Shown here: positions 44,032-55,403 of the stretch, piece by piece | How the letters are laid out: every line of letters starts with the position of its first letter | How positions within the stretch are numbered: the first letter of the stretch is position 1 | Assembly (NCBI GenBank): GCA_011800155.1 | Contig: CM022369.1 | Location: 62,001-126,000 of the forward strand | DNA: 64,000 nucleotides | Direction of reading: 5' to 3' | DNA from: Flammulina velutipes | Taxonomy: Eukaryota; Basidiomycota; Agaricomycetes; Agaricales; Physalacriaceae | The notes under the pieces: generated by a model | What the model was told of the DNA's origin: nothing | Seen by the model: only the letters and a program-made list of their open reading frames with translations | Databases searched by the model: none | Made by a program: the position numbers and the translations under genes

Positions 44032-46189
44032 TCACCTAAAAGTTGATGATGACGGTAACGGCGAAGATGGAGGTGACGACGATGGTAGTGACATAGAGAG
44101 GGACCCATTTCCGTCTTGATTCTCGGTAGCTGGAGCATCATCCCTGCTTTTGCGCTTCGAGTTTCGCAGTGCAGGATTTGCTATCTTGGCTTTTCCATAT
44201 TGAATAAAGCTACGACGTTGAGTTGAGCGTTGTAAAATATCGGTGTAGTGTTCTCGCGCAGCTGGGTCATTGTGACAGATGACAACACTGTTAAACATGA
44301 ATATAGTGGATACAATGGAGTTCGGTCAAACGACTGACTGGTTGTTCACAACACGAGCGACGCCACAGAAATCTAGTGGTCCAACTGCCCAGTCATTTGA
44401 AAAGTTGACTATATGTTCAAAGAGTGCCTTCTGTCTATCGTTGCCGGTCCATTCATCGTAATCGATACCAAAGTTGTCGTTTGGATTGATGTTCATCGGA
44501 ACTGACGCGTCTGGAAATGGAGGGTAGACAGACCATGCTTGCTTTCCTCCAATACGGTAGCACCGAGATGGCGCATAGCTAGCGATCAGGTCCTTCTTCC
44601 TCGTGAGAATAAGTTCTGAATACACTTCTAGATTGAGAAATGTGCGAGTCGGATCATTCCATTCCAAGCCTAAGAATATCTAAGAGTCATGATGATCATA
44701 ACCTAATAGATAGACTCACCGCGCAGCTTGCAGTAGCTCAGAAGAGAGTCGGGAGTCCAGGTGGGACGTGATTGCGCACTCCAGTATTCCGAACCAAAGA
44801 TGAAAGCCCCAAGGTTCATGGCTTTCGATAAAGCGTCAGGAATTAGCGAGGGTTCGAAGACATCGTAGAACGTTCTCAGCCTTCGTGACCAAGGTTCACT
44901 AGAATCATTTGGCACATCATGGATGTCCTGAAAGTGAGTGAGCGAATTATATTTGTCTCTACGACAATTCTTACATTGAGAAGCTGCTTTGATCTACTTG
45001 ACATCCATGTACGATCCTTTGCATGCACTCGTAGCCAAGATGTGAACTTGAGACGGTCCTGATTACGAATAGCGAGGAAGTGATTATCACGTAGGAATGG
45101 CGATAGCAGACTCTCGATGTTCATACGAGCTGGGAAGACATGCTGGTAAAATGCCTCAAGAAGACGAGAGAAACGCGAGGGGCAGTCAAAGATTTCAGCC
45201 TCTGAAAGGAATACTGAAAGACCTAACATAGCCCATATTAGATAGACACATCATAGAATCGAGAAATAAATACCTGCTGCGTGAAATAGCTCCGCTATAG
45301 TATAAACACCTACGCCTCCCCATAGCTCTCTCGCGATCCTAATGACAGTCGTGGCGAATCCCGTTCGAGGCTTGAGTTTTGGTGGTGCTTCCCAATGACC
45401 GTTGACTTGCTTGTACCCAGCGCGCAAGAGAGCCCAGTTGACGGTTTCGTTTATAAAGTTTTCAAAGTCTTCATAAACATCAAGATGCTGAGCCGGAAGT
45501 GCTTCTCGACTGTCACCATAGAAAATCTAGTCAAGTAAGTATACCGTGATGCATCCTTTGCATTGTACACACCGTAAACATATTGTCGAATGAGGGGAAC
45601 ACCATCACCCACTCTCCAAGATCAATCGCTAACCCGACACGATATTTACGCTCCTAGATTGCAAGTTATCGACAGGAAAGAGCAAGAGTAGCGAGACCAA
45701 CGAACAGAAGCGCTAAGTGGCTTGATGGACTCCTTGTACTGCTTTCCCGTGCATATGTTGAGTGATGTATGTGTCAAATACTGAAGCTAGGCAGAAAGTC
45801 AGTAACAATAGGTATTGAGAAGCTCAACGACGTACTTGCATCCAGATATTGCCTCCTAGTACATGAGATGAGAACCGCATGATCAAATTTCTTGGGTTGA
45901 ACTGAATCTCGCGTATGACAAGCTTCGCCTCTGCAATGGAAATTTTGCCGATAGGAGGCCATACAGGTTGCTGAGCTTTGAGTGGTCCACGCTTGGCCTT
46001 GCATCCGGGTTCAATGGGATATGGCTTTTCCTCGGCAGCAGCACTTCCTCTCTTGAACTTCTTTGCTTCCTTCTCCGTGGCAGTGATCTCGAAGTTGAGG
46101 ACCGGCAACGACGCTAATGCGGTCTCGTGTTGACATAGCCATCGCATTGCAACAAAGGCAGCACCAAAGGTTTCCGTGATTTCAGGCAT
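44032..46189 (-). CDS. Gene A2: paralogue of element gene A1, function unknown
   Basis: The start MPEITETF aligns with MPEYTEL of A1. Shared blocks in the same order: YPIEPGC, FNPRNLIMRF, EALPAQHLDVYEDFENF, GGVGVYTIAE, PSRFSRLLEAFY, DVFEPSLI, NWAVGPLDFCG-like (DWAVGPLDFCGVAR) and ICHNDPAA. The tail is again Ser-Pro rich (SLPSSSPPSSPLPSS), without the basic end of A1. About eight short introns; no stop or frame error noticed, so it seems intact. Unlike A1 it is not bounded by inverted repeats that I can find, and no integrase, B-like or alpha-kinase gene is next to it. It could be the relic of another element or the host form from which A1 was captured. An upstream in-frame Met exists at 46291. 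Confidence 0.7.
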
Positions 46190-48185
46190 AGAGATGTTGA
46201 CAGTAAGACACGGTGATGAGTAGAACAGCAACTGAGCAAAGGCGCGTCGCGCGTCCGGATTGATCATGTGTCTAGCTGCATTCGGAAACACATCATGAAG
46301 TGCTTGTCTGGGCTAGTTCGCAGTATGTCGCCCAAACGCAGTGGTTTTTTGGATGAAGTGTCTCAAATATATCTTTGTAAAGCCTGTGTGAAGTATCGGG
46401 TCTTAGCTCAAGCAGCCTCTATGTTTTCTTGAGCGTGTTGGCAGTTGCTGGCTCCGGAGGGAAATGCCGGCGGCAACGGCCACCCGTCGGCCCGCTCACG
46501 GATGTTTAGAATGAACGAACTTATTCACCTGCATATACTCCTCGTAAGATTGAGAGTTCGCGCAGTAAATGTGAGAGTTTGGGCATTATACAAGAGTTCG
46601 GGCAGTCAGTGCAAGAGTTCGGGCGTTAGCATGAGAGTTCGTACACAGCTTCATGTCTTCGGGCATTGTTTTTCTTGAATGTTCTGACATGAGCTGAATT
46701 GTTCATACAGGTGTTCATAATCTGCTAGTGCTTGCTTTATCAAGGTGGTCAGGTATTTTTTTCCATGATCCGACAGCATAGCGCTACACAGACCCAAGGC
46801 TATCAACACCTCATAACTGCTTCCGCCATCTTATACGACGATGGCGACCCATAGCCTTGGCCAGGGCTGTTCTAAGGGACGGCTAGTCGGTATGACTTGG
46901 CTGATGGTTGTACGTCCCCAGCTTTCACGCAGAAGCGCCCTAACCATTGGGATAGGCCAACTCGTCCGAAGATCACACTCGCACGACTTATCACCCACTC
47001 TATATTCCGTACTATGTATGTCTGCTTTCCCAACGATGATATGCCTTAGCTCACCTTACAGTCTACTAGCGCGATTGAAGCAGCTAGTAGCGAAAACCTA
47101 CCTCATCGCTGGTATCCGGTCTCTCGCCCTCACTGAGCGATATGAGGCCCCGAGACACCATGCTATCTACATTGTATGTCCACTCTTGCATTTGCTTCTA
47201 TTGCGACGATTATTCAACATTGTCAACGTAGGATATGTAGCTCTCGCTTCGAATGAATGGGTGCAACGACGAGACGAGTCAACAATTGTTATATCGTTGA
47301 GATAATGCACCTTTGCTTATGGTTATAATGTTTCCTAACCATTTCATCACAATAGACCGTTCGGCAAGTTACCAATTGCGCTGTGACACATCGTTTTACA
47401 GTGGGAGATGACGGTTCTATCGCTAGCTATATTACTTACTCTCACGATGACGCGGAATGAAGCCATTGAGGTGAAGTTAGAAGAATAAGGTCGACAAAGA
47501 ATATATTTACTCAGTATCTGGCTAGTATTTGTCTTTCGTACTGAGTTTCATGTGCGCGCAACACGGCAAGCACCGTCCTAACGGACGGCTAGTCAGTCTT
47601 ACCGACTTAGCTCGTTGCACTGAAATTGTATGTATATAACGACCTCCACATCCGGGTGCACGTGGTCTTATTCCGCGCCAATGAACTGCCATTTGGAAGG
47701 GAGGGCATTGTGGTGTGGCGGTGACGTGATCGGGGGATGCGGTATGCGTCAGTCTCGATGTCGGACACTGCAAATGCGGGAAGGGGAAGGTTGTTGGAGA
47801 GCAATAAAGGGTAGAGATACACTGAAAGATGATGGGGTCGCTGCCAGAATCACGTCCATCGCGAGCGATGTGGGCTGGTATCTGACTGCTCAAAGGTGTC
47901 CTAAGGAGATACATATTGGATATGACTGAACACAGTAAAAGGCCCTAACAGGATGGCACCAACTTCATATAAGTCCGAGGCGCATAATTAGTAACCGGGA
48001 TGCAAAGGGACGTATGAGGGTACTTTTCGTCGAGAAGATACCGTACTTAAAGATGGTCCACACTGTAGTATTCGGCTGCGTCGATGAAATGTGAAAATTT
48101 ACTGTAGAGCTCCACGAACTCCTCTGTGTTGGATAGAGACACGTAGGCACAAGAGTATGATGGGTAAGATGGATACTCACCAGTA
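46190..48185. other. Accessory intergenic region
   Basis: No supported gene. A 154-residue plus-strand open frame (46841-47305) and minus-strand frames at 47522-47914 carry no motif. Two related stretches about 700 bp apart (near 46870 and 47575, both with GGACGGCTAGTC) suggest a diverged duplication. Confidence 0.35.
46552..46642. repeat. Short tandem repeat, about 20-bp period, GAGAGTTCGGGC
   Basis: Five GAGAGTT(C/T)G cores spaced 20-21 bp apart at about 46552, 46572, 46593, 46614 and 46633. The core and period recall the GAGAGACTTAG satellite of the foldback element, but the sequences differ. Confidence 0.6.
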
Positions 48186-49108
48186 CTACAGTACCATGGA
48201 CAGATACAATTCTGAGAGCCGATTGTTTACATATGTTGAATCTGCATGTTGCGCTGATACCAAGAGCTGTGAGAATCCAGCACAGAGCGACGGGTCGATA
48301 CCTTCCAAAAAGTTTGCTATGTCCTTCCGAGGAAGCTCAACATCCTCAGAGATGAATAAGTATCTGCACACTACATTGATGATAAGTCACATAAAATCAG
48401 ACTTAGACATAAGCGCCAGACCTCAAGCGTCCTATCACTGTCGACTTCAAACATCCACCATGCCGCAGAGAAGGGACACAATGAACGTGATCACATTGTT
48501 TACTGTCCATGTCAACAATGACTGCTGCTCGTCTTGACCCGGCATGACCGTTACTAGTCACCAGTACCGCATGGACAACACTGGCATATTCATCCTCCTC
48601 GTCACAGCTCTGGTCTCGAATGTAGTCGAAGGCACTCCATCTCCTTCCATGCATGCGTCCTCCTTCAAAAACGCCCACACACCCTTGCGCTGACACCATG
48701 ATGGAAGAGACATTGCTGTGTGAACCATACGTTTAGCCTCCCTTTCCAGATTGCGGGTAAGGTCGTTGTCATTGAGGGTGCGCCTAAGAAATGATCAGGT
48801 TCGACGAAAATAACAGTAGGAAGGGCGTACTTGGCCCGTGGTGCAATAACCTCTTCGTCTGGGCTGGGGGCTTGGTCGTAGAAATCAAGGACATCTTGCA
48901 TCGTGTATGTAATGTCGTCGATAGCGCCACCCGAAACATCATGGTCGGATTCGGATTCGGAGTCAGAGTCAATATTGGATGCCTGGCGAGAACGTTTTGG
49001 GCAACGACGAGATATGGAAAATTTGCGCAAGCGTTTAGTTGATGATGACTGGGAGGGAAGTAAGTGACTTTGGCAAATAACCAGATGCTGAGAGAGTAGA
49101 GAATTCAA
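48186..49108 (-). CDS. Possible gene of unknown function
   Basis: The first frame starts MNSLLSQHLV and has an acidic Ser/Asp stretch (IDSDSESESDHDVSGG) followed by ITYTMQDVLDFYDQAPSPDEE and PTVIFVEPDHFLGAP. A later frame carries an ordered-looking piece (RKDIANFLEGIDPSLCAGFSQLL, STYVNNRLSELYLS). The coding style suggests two or three exons, but I could not define the splice sites, and the middle (48400-48700) is uncertain. No family recognised. Its 5' end abuts the 278-bp tandem array. Confidence 0.35.
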
Positions 49109-49114
49109 AGAAAA

Positions 49115-49845
49115 GGAAGACTAAGCGCGGCCTAACCATCCCAAGGCAGCAATCTTACCATAGACGCGCCAAACCACGCCAGCCAACCCAGACGCGCGCA
49201 GCAATCTTACGGTTGCGCCTGGGGTAGAAGTCGAATGGGAAAAAGAAATGATCATGAAAAGATATGAATCAAACAGGACTCACCGCGGCCATCGTGATAG
49301 AAAGGCAGGATATGATGGCTGTGAAGGAAGTCAGTATATTGGATAAATGATCAAAGAAATAGATGAGAATGGTATAGAAGAAATAATAGAAAGGGAGACT
49401 AAGCGCAGTCTGGCCGTCCTAAGGCAGCAATCTTACCATAGACGCGCCAAACCACGCCAGCCAACCCAGACGCGCGCAGCAATCTTACGGTTGCGCCTGG
49501 GGTAGAAGTCGAATGGGAAAAAGAAATGATCATGAAAAGATATGAATCAAACAGGACTCACCGCGGCCATCGTGATAGAAAGGCAGGATATGATGGCTGT
49601 GAAGGAAGTCAGTATATTGGATAAATGATCAAAGAAATAGATGAGAATGGTATAGAAGAAATAATAGAAAGGGAGACTAAGCGCAGTCTGGTCGTCCTAA
49701 GGCAGCAATCTTACCATAGACGCGCCAAACCACGCCAGCCAACCCAGACGCGCGCAGCAATCTTACGGTTGCGCCTGGGGTAGAAGTCGAATGGGAAAAA
49801 GAAATGATTACGAAACGATATAAATCAGAACTCACCTCGGTCGTT
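49115..49845. repeat. Tandem array, 278-bp period, about 2.6 nearly identical copies
   Basis: AAGGCAGCAATCTTACC starts at 49143, 49421 and 49699, exactly 278 bp apart. Copies 1 and 2 look almost identical over their length; copy 3 is cut at about 49845 and has a few changes. Within each copy GCAGCAATCTTAC occurs twice, about 58 bp apart. On the minus strand each unit reads like intron end (CCCCAG), a 60-nt open block, then GTAAGAT, as if a small exon and its introns had been duplicated. Confidence 0.85.
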
Positions 49846-51390
49846 GTGGTGGTTGTGGTAGACAGAGAAAGGAATAAACAAACGAGATCCAGTGTGACAT
49901 GAATAAGCGCGCTGCACATGACGCATGAGAGAGTCCTTCCGAATTGGGATTGATGTGGTCACAACCCATATTCTATTCAGCCCCGTCAATAATGGCTCAA
50001 ACACATCGTCTGCCCATTTGGTTGACCCGAGCATCGGAATTGCGCTACGTTGGAGAGATTTCAAGGCGTGAAGTAAATTTTGCGCTTAAAAGGTATGTCA
50101 CTGAATATGGTCCAACTTGGGTAACAATATACGGTAGACACCCTTCATCCAAACGCGAGCCAGAGAAGTTCGGCGCCCAGTCTAGAAGAACATATTGTAA
50201 ATAAATGTAGTGCCTTCTAACTAGTCACATAGTGAAGCTCTGCGCGCCTATTAGCTAGAGAGCAATTAGAAAAGTTAAGTCGCAAGTGGCCAAAATCTTA
50301 CCAATATACACAGGGCCATGTAGATATACCCAACATTCTGAACAGTGTTCCGATACTGCGACGTGTCCTAGATGAGACAATCTAGGAAGACACACAGGTT
50401 AAAGTTTCAGCAATTCCTCTCACTATTTACACCCACCAACGTTCCCGCCGGCACCAACATATCTGCTCCACTCGATGAATACTTCTGCAGAGCGTTTAGA
50501 TACATCGAAGTGAGTCTCTAGAACACTCACCAAAATATTTGCATAGATAGACGTGCCCACATCTCTAGCAAGAATGTGCTAACGGGTCGCTGGACGTCGG
50601 ACAACTGGGTCGCCATCAGCGACTGGGATGGCAACATTTGTATCTAGTATTCAAGTGTTTCAGATGTAACAGTGTAACAGAGAAGAAAAGAGATCACCTA
50701 TATCGTGGCGCGCACAACCTGCGCGTGACATGGCATGTTTGGGTTCGTCCGCCCTCGCATTTTATCACTATATCTCCTCCGCGATGCTTTCGACCGTCGT
50801 TCACTCTCTAGGGGCCCCATCGAGGTTGGCAATGTCTCCGAACGACAGCACATACCAAGCTCGCAAATGCCTGCAAATGTCCCCACCATCGACGTGAACC
50901 TTGAAAGCTATCGCCATGAATCTTGTGTCGGCTATCGTTGAGTGTCGGCGCGTGGAAGAACTTGGTCAAGATAACAGATGAATACTGGGAGTGATGGTCA
51001 GTATTGTGGTGTCGACGTCCAAAGAAAGCTTGGTTGTAACCTTTGAGTATAGTGACATGCAGGGACCATCGGCCGTGCAAAATAAATGAATATGTGCCCT
51101 GCAGCGTATCAACTGTGACTGAGGTAGACGGCTGGTTGATATCCTTACCCGCGTTGCAGCTGCTGATACTGTAGGAGCCTTATTAAATAACGCTAAAAAG
51201 TGGACATGATGGGGATCTTACCATTCGTTGAGTTGGTTTGATGTGATCATAGTTACATTAGATTGCGTCGAGTAGAGTGTTAAGAGGACGTTGAGGAGGG
51301 CGAGCGAACCATCGTGCTGTGGAACGTGAACGTTGAACGTAAGTAGAAAATCTACTCGGATTCGTGTCCAGCTTGATTTATATATCAATA
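49846..51390. other. No confident gene
   Basis: Several short open frames on both strands lack motifs. The region separates the 278-bp array from recombinase 2. Nothing else seen. Confidence 0.4.
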
Positions 51391-53392
51391 TTATGTCCTA
51401 GGCAGCTCGCGTTTTCCTGACGGCCAAAATGATGCCCTTCCCAGTACCTCATCGTCAGTCCAAGTCATGAGATAGCGATGTACAACTTTGCTGTCAAAGT
51501 TTTTAGACCAGCCGCCCCATTCCACAATGTTCCGAACAGATTGCCCAAGGATGTTTGCAAATTGCACGCCCCCACGCCGGAGAGAGTGGCCTCCAAATGC
51601 GAACACATTTCGCACTTGAACCTCATCCAGCATTGCGCGAAAGAATGTGATGAACTGGTCACTTGACTTTCGGGACAGAAAATCTTTAGTAAAACAGTCC
51701 TGAAAGGTGAAAGCTAGCTTACTAGATGTCCAGTCGACATGATATTTATCTCTTTGCCCCGTGTTACTGGGCGGAAAATGTATCCTTGCTGTATTCCAGA
51801 GTGGTGGAGCCATGCTGCTGTATTCCGTACGGGACATAGATGTCGAAGTGCAGGAGGAAAAGCATTGATAGCGCGTCCACATTTTTTCCCTGCGTCGAAG
51901 AGATGAGTGTGCTAGTCATACCAACTTCCAAGTATACAGGCAAATTTACCTTCTTGATCGTTCTTTCGCCAGCTGGGTGTTACAATGAGTTGATACATGT
52001 TGGTCTCTGGATTTTCCAGAAACTCAACCTCGTGGACCTGCAGTGTTAAAACTTCATTCAACCGTAGAAAATATGCGAAAGCCAATGTGATTATGGCAAA
52101 GATCATAATCCGAATTGTTCTGCTACCCCAGTTATCTTCAAGCGGCGTCGCCAGACGTGTTCGGTGTTCTTGATACATCAAGCGCATGTGGCACTAAGGG
52201 ATTGTTATTTCACTCAGATTCTAGGTAAACACAGCATGACATACCTCAGTTACAGCTTGTGAGCTAACAGGTTTTTCGCCGTATATTTGTATCTGTAAGT
52301 CAACAATGAGGAAGATAAGTAGATTTTCAGAGCAATAGATATAACCTTTCGGCGCTTTAATCCTTGCATATAATGTGAGAGCTTGACGGATAAAGACGGG
52401 TTCCCAGTCCTCGCCGAATTGTGCCATATGTCCCGTCCCCGGCCGCCCTGTAGAGAGTACATTCGGGTGATGGCGGAGCGCATTTTCTGAGCTGTGGCCC
52501 AGCGATGAACGGTTGCTGTTCGGGGAATACCTTTATAATCTACAACATCGCAGCTGAAAAAAAAACTGTGTCAGCTATAAAACTTCATTGCCTGACAGTT
52601 AGACGCACGCTGCCATGATCCACGCCATCTCCCAATAATCCATGTCTGCGACATATTCTTCGAGTTCATAGGGAACCTCATCTTCACCTATGAACCCTTC
52701 TTGGCGACAGAATTCAGTGAAGTGGTTCACGTATCTAGAAGTGGACAGTCAGTAAATTGTCACTGAACAAATGACCACACTGACTGGTTATAAGATGTAC
52801 GGGTTCTTGGAGCAAGACCTGCATCAACCATGTTGTTGCAGGTTTTCCAATCCATTGACCGTTTGCCGTCATCGTCACTGCCGCCGTCGTCGCTGCTACC
52901 ACCATCGTCGCTGTCACCGTCGTCGTTCATACAGCCATCCGCTGCATCAGCTTGGAGATCAAGGTCGTCGTACGTGAGGAAGAAATCTTCGCTGGACATT
53001 GTTTCTGGGTTAAATGAGCAGTACTCAACGATTCCAGGTTGTGCTCGAATGCATCTAGATCCATGTGTTTTGGATGGTCTTGGGGAAGATTTCTGGGAAT
53101 GAAAGGTAGAGACAGTAGGTCGGCACGAATCAGCGTTGATGTTGGACGTCCGGCTGGCCTTCGAGCTGCCAATGGTGTCCTGCTCAACTCCGTGTGAAGA
53201 ACGGCGGTAAGAAGCATTCAGAGATTCCGGATTGCCTGACGCGTTGAAGCTCCCAGAAGCGCGTGGCTGTGAAATGTGGCGACTACGAGCATGTGCAGAC
53301 GGTGTCGCGTACGACCTGAGAGACCTCTCGAAATCGCCGGACATAGACACGGTTATGAAGAGGATGGACACATATCGAGGATCGTAAGTCAA
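51391..53392 (-). CDS. Tyrosine recombinase 2 (Crypton-like)
   Basis: Same family and exon plan as recombinase 1. A longer N-terminus includes a Ser-rich part and an acidic tract (NDDGDSDDGGSSDDGGSDDD). Core-binding part: TRTSYNQSVWSFV, HFTEFCRQEGF, YWEMAWIMAA, TAQKMRSAITRMYSLQGGRG, TGNPSLSVKLSHYMQGLKRRK. Catalytic part: FLRLNEVLTLQVHEV (first Arg), WRKNDQEG joined over a 60-nt intron to KKCGRAIN, LCPVRNTAAWLHHSG, GGHSLRRGG (His and second Arg), EWGGWSKNF, VHRYLMTW (candidate Tyr). A 56-nt phase-0 intron between STGHL and SSDQFITFF matches an intron in recombinase 1. No stop or frameshift remains after splicing. No GCR1-type C-terminal domain. The start may instead be MSGDFERS (53344). Confidence 0.8.
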
Positions 53393-53506
53393 CGATGAGC
53401 GACACAGGAAGTATTTATGGCGACTTCAAGGTAGGTATGTCTTTTACCTGTTCTGGTAAATAACATGTTGGAGAAAAAAAAGAGCACCCGAAGTGTATTC
53501 AAGCCA

Positions 53507-53935
53507 TTAGTCGATGCTTCTTTCGGAGTTCAGAGGCACAGTATCTTTAGAAAGCTCAGGTGGATCAATATCGCCAAGAACGCCGCCACTGAAATCTGCA
53601 GCAAGATCGGCAGGGTAGGATTTTGAGACTCGAAGATAGTAATGCGACTAATCAGGGGACAGCAATTTGAAGGTAAGCATGGTTGTCGTTACGTAGTAGT
53701 AGCCAGGCACTAACCATGCCAAATCAGCCTCTCAGCACGTGATTTACCACCGTCTTCTCTAACAAGATGAATTCCTAAGTAACGCCAGATGCAGCGTCCA
53801 TCGACCAAAAGGGTATCGACATCACGACAACGCCAGTCTTCGACTTCACTTTCGTTGACATACACGGAGATGGGGACCATCAACCTAGACTTGAACACCA
53901 AATTCCACGAGCTGGTTCGAGTCTACCATCGATCC
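53507..53935 (-). CDS. Possible small or partial gene of unknown function
   Basis: One exon reads NLVFKSRLMVPISVYVNESE and RCIWRYLGIHLVREDGGKSR; after an intron near 53647-53712 the frame continues SHYYLRVSKSYPADLAADF and ends NSERSID. The amino-acid make-up looks like real coding sequence. A possible 5' exon (ISWNALLKTPW) lies just upstream. No family recognised; could be the end of a longer decayed gene. Confidence 0.4.
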
Positions 53936-53989
53936 TGTTTACCTGGCCAAGGGGTCTTGAGCAATGCATTCCAGGAAATGGGATAGGAA

Positions 53990-55007
53990 AATACCAGACT
54001 CACCTCTTTATTTGTACTGCCTTTGGCTGGTTTGAGTACGTCTCACACGTTTGAGCGTAATCTAACGATTCTGACCTGTTCGACGGTGACAGTGTCTGGC
54101 CGGTTCGTGCTCTGTACCTCTTCATAATGTGCTGAGTCTTTTGTAGCGCATGACAGGTCTTATCCTTACAGTCACAGTAGGATTCAAGTTCAATGGACCG
54201 TACCTCACGCTCGCCGCCAACATTGGTCTACTCGTAGGAGTAATCTGGAGTCTGGGATGATATCTGGGGTCGTCGGTACATCTGTAATTGATCTTGGAGG
54301 AACATTGCTCAAGCATATGCTCTTCAGATGGTCCTTCAATCTCGCACTGCTTATAGTGGGCATTTTTGGACTTGCGGCTGGTGCATCCCGAAACGTATAT
54401 CTGCTTCTTTCTCCAATGCCTGAATTAATGTCATTTCATAGAACTTTATCCTCAGTGTTATTGGTGCTCCTGACGCGATTCTCGCTGGTTGGACCATTGA
54501 ACATTCTTCTATTGGGCGCAAGAGGACTTTAGCCATTTCATCGGGCGAGTAGCTTCTTTTTAACTTGGTTTTTCATCGCTGAACGACATCTCGCGATGAC
54601 AGGGCTCACTGGCGCTTTTTTGTTCGCGCGCACGACCTCAAGGAACTCCTTGGGTGGGTATCACTTCTGCAGTAATGTATGTCGCCATATTTGTGCATCT
54701 TCATTTCGGTACATGCCGGTCTTCTCAGATTATGTATGGCTAACAAAGGATCGGGGGACGGAAAACGGACTTGTGGCTACTGCGACAAAGGCCTTTGGGT
54801 CGTGGTATGTGCTTGCAGCTTGTTATCTGTCGCTCATCGTGTGCTCATCGAAAGTGTTAGGCACCCGTCATCGCGTTGTACACAGATATCTCGACGGCTG
54901 TGCCTGTGTACATCGCAGGTGCCCTCGTGCTGTTTGCTGGCGCATTCGCGTTGTTCATTCCGTTCGAGCCCCGAGGAAAGGCATCGATCTAGAGGCACGT
55001 ATATAGA
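53990..55007 (+). pseudogene. Decayed MFS transporter (SVOP/sugar-transporter-like)
   Basis: N-terminal half: FNGPYLTLAANIGLLVGVIW, SLGDDIWGRR, then after an intron at about 54277-54328, WSFNLALLIVGIFGLAAGASRN. It then jumps to C-terminal-half words: VIGAPDAILAGWTIE, IGRKRTLAISSG, TKDRGTENGLVATATKAFG and, after an intron, APVIALYTDISTAVPVY and FIPFEPRGKASI. The middle membrane segments (about TM5-TM9) are missing, several blocks are in different frames, and a TAG falls before APVIAL. The order is correct for a major facilitator with the basic RGTGNG-like loop. Internal deletion plus frame errors make it a pseudogene. Confidence 0.75.
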
Positions 55008-55403
55008 GCCCGATGCACCGTAAGATGTGAGTATCTGTGAAAGCTAGAATTTTGGTTTTTTATTCAAGCATGTTCTTGTTTCTATTCATCGACTCAGACG
55101 CGAGACTTCTTCTGTAGTTTCCCGGCGCCGATGTTTGATGCTCTGCACCCTGCGTAGAAAAGCTTACATGGTCTCTGCTTTTTGCCATTGGTTGATCTCT
55201 TCAGGCCCTCGTGTGTAATAGGCCAAATAAGCTTTGGACGAATTGTCGGTTGCCGTGAATAGGGCTCCACGTTCACCTTGTGTGCTTTCTCATTTGTCTT
55301 GGAATGTGCCGTGTAAATGTGTAACTTCAAGGAGATAGGTGAGTTTGATGTTGCGTCGTTATAAAGTCTCTTAACGTTGAGACTCAACTTCAACCTCGTC
55401 TTC

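Noticed and set aside
46540..46650. CRISPR-like array of short spaced repeats
   Set aside because: Repeats are only about 9-12 bp, spacers are similar to each other, and the organism is a fungus.
39981..53392. DIRS-type retrotransposons as the source of the tyrosine recombinases
   Set aside because: No reverse transcriptase or RNase H sequence was seen near either gene, and the recombinases have the intron-rich structure of host or Crypton-like genes.
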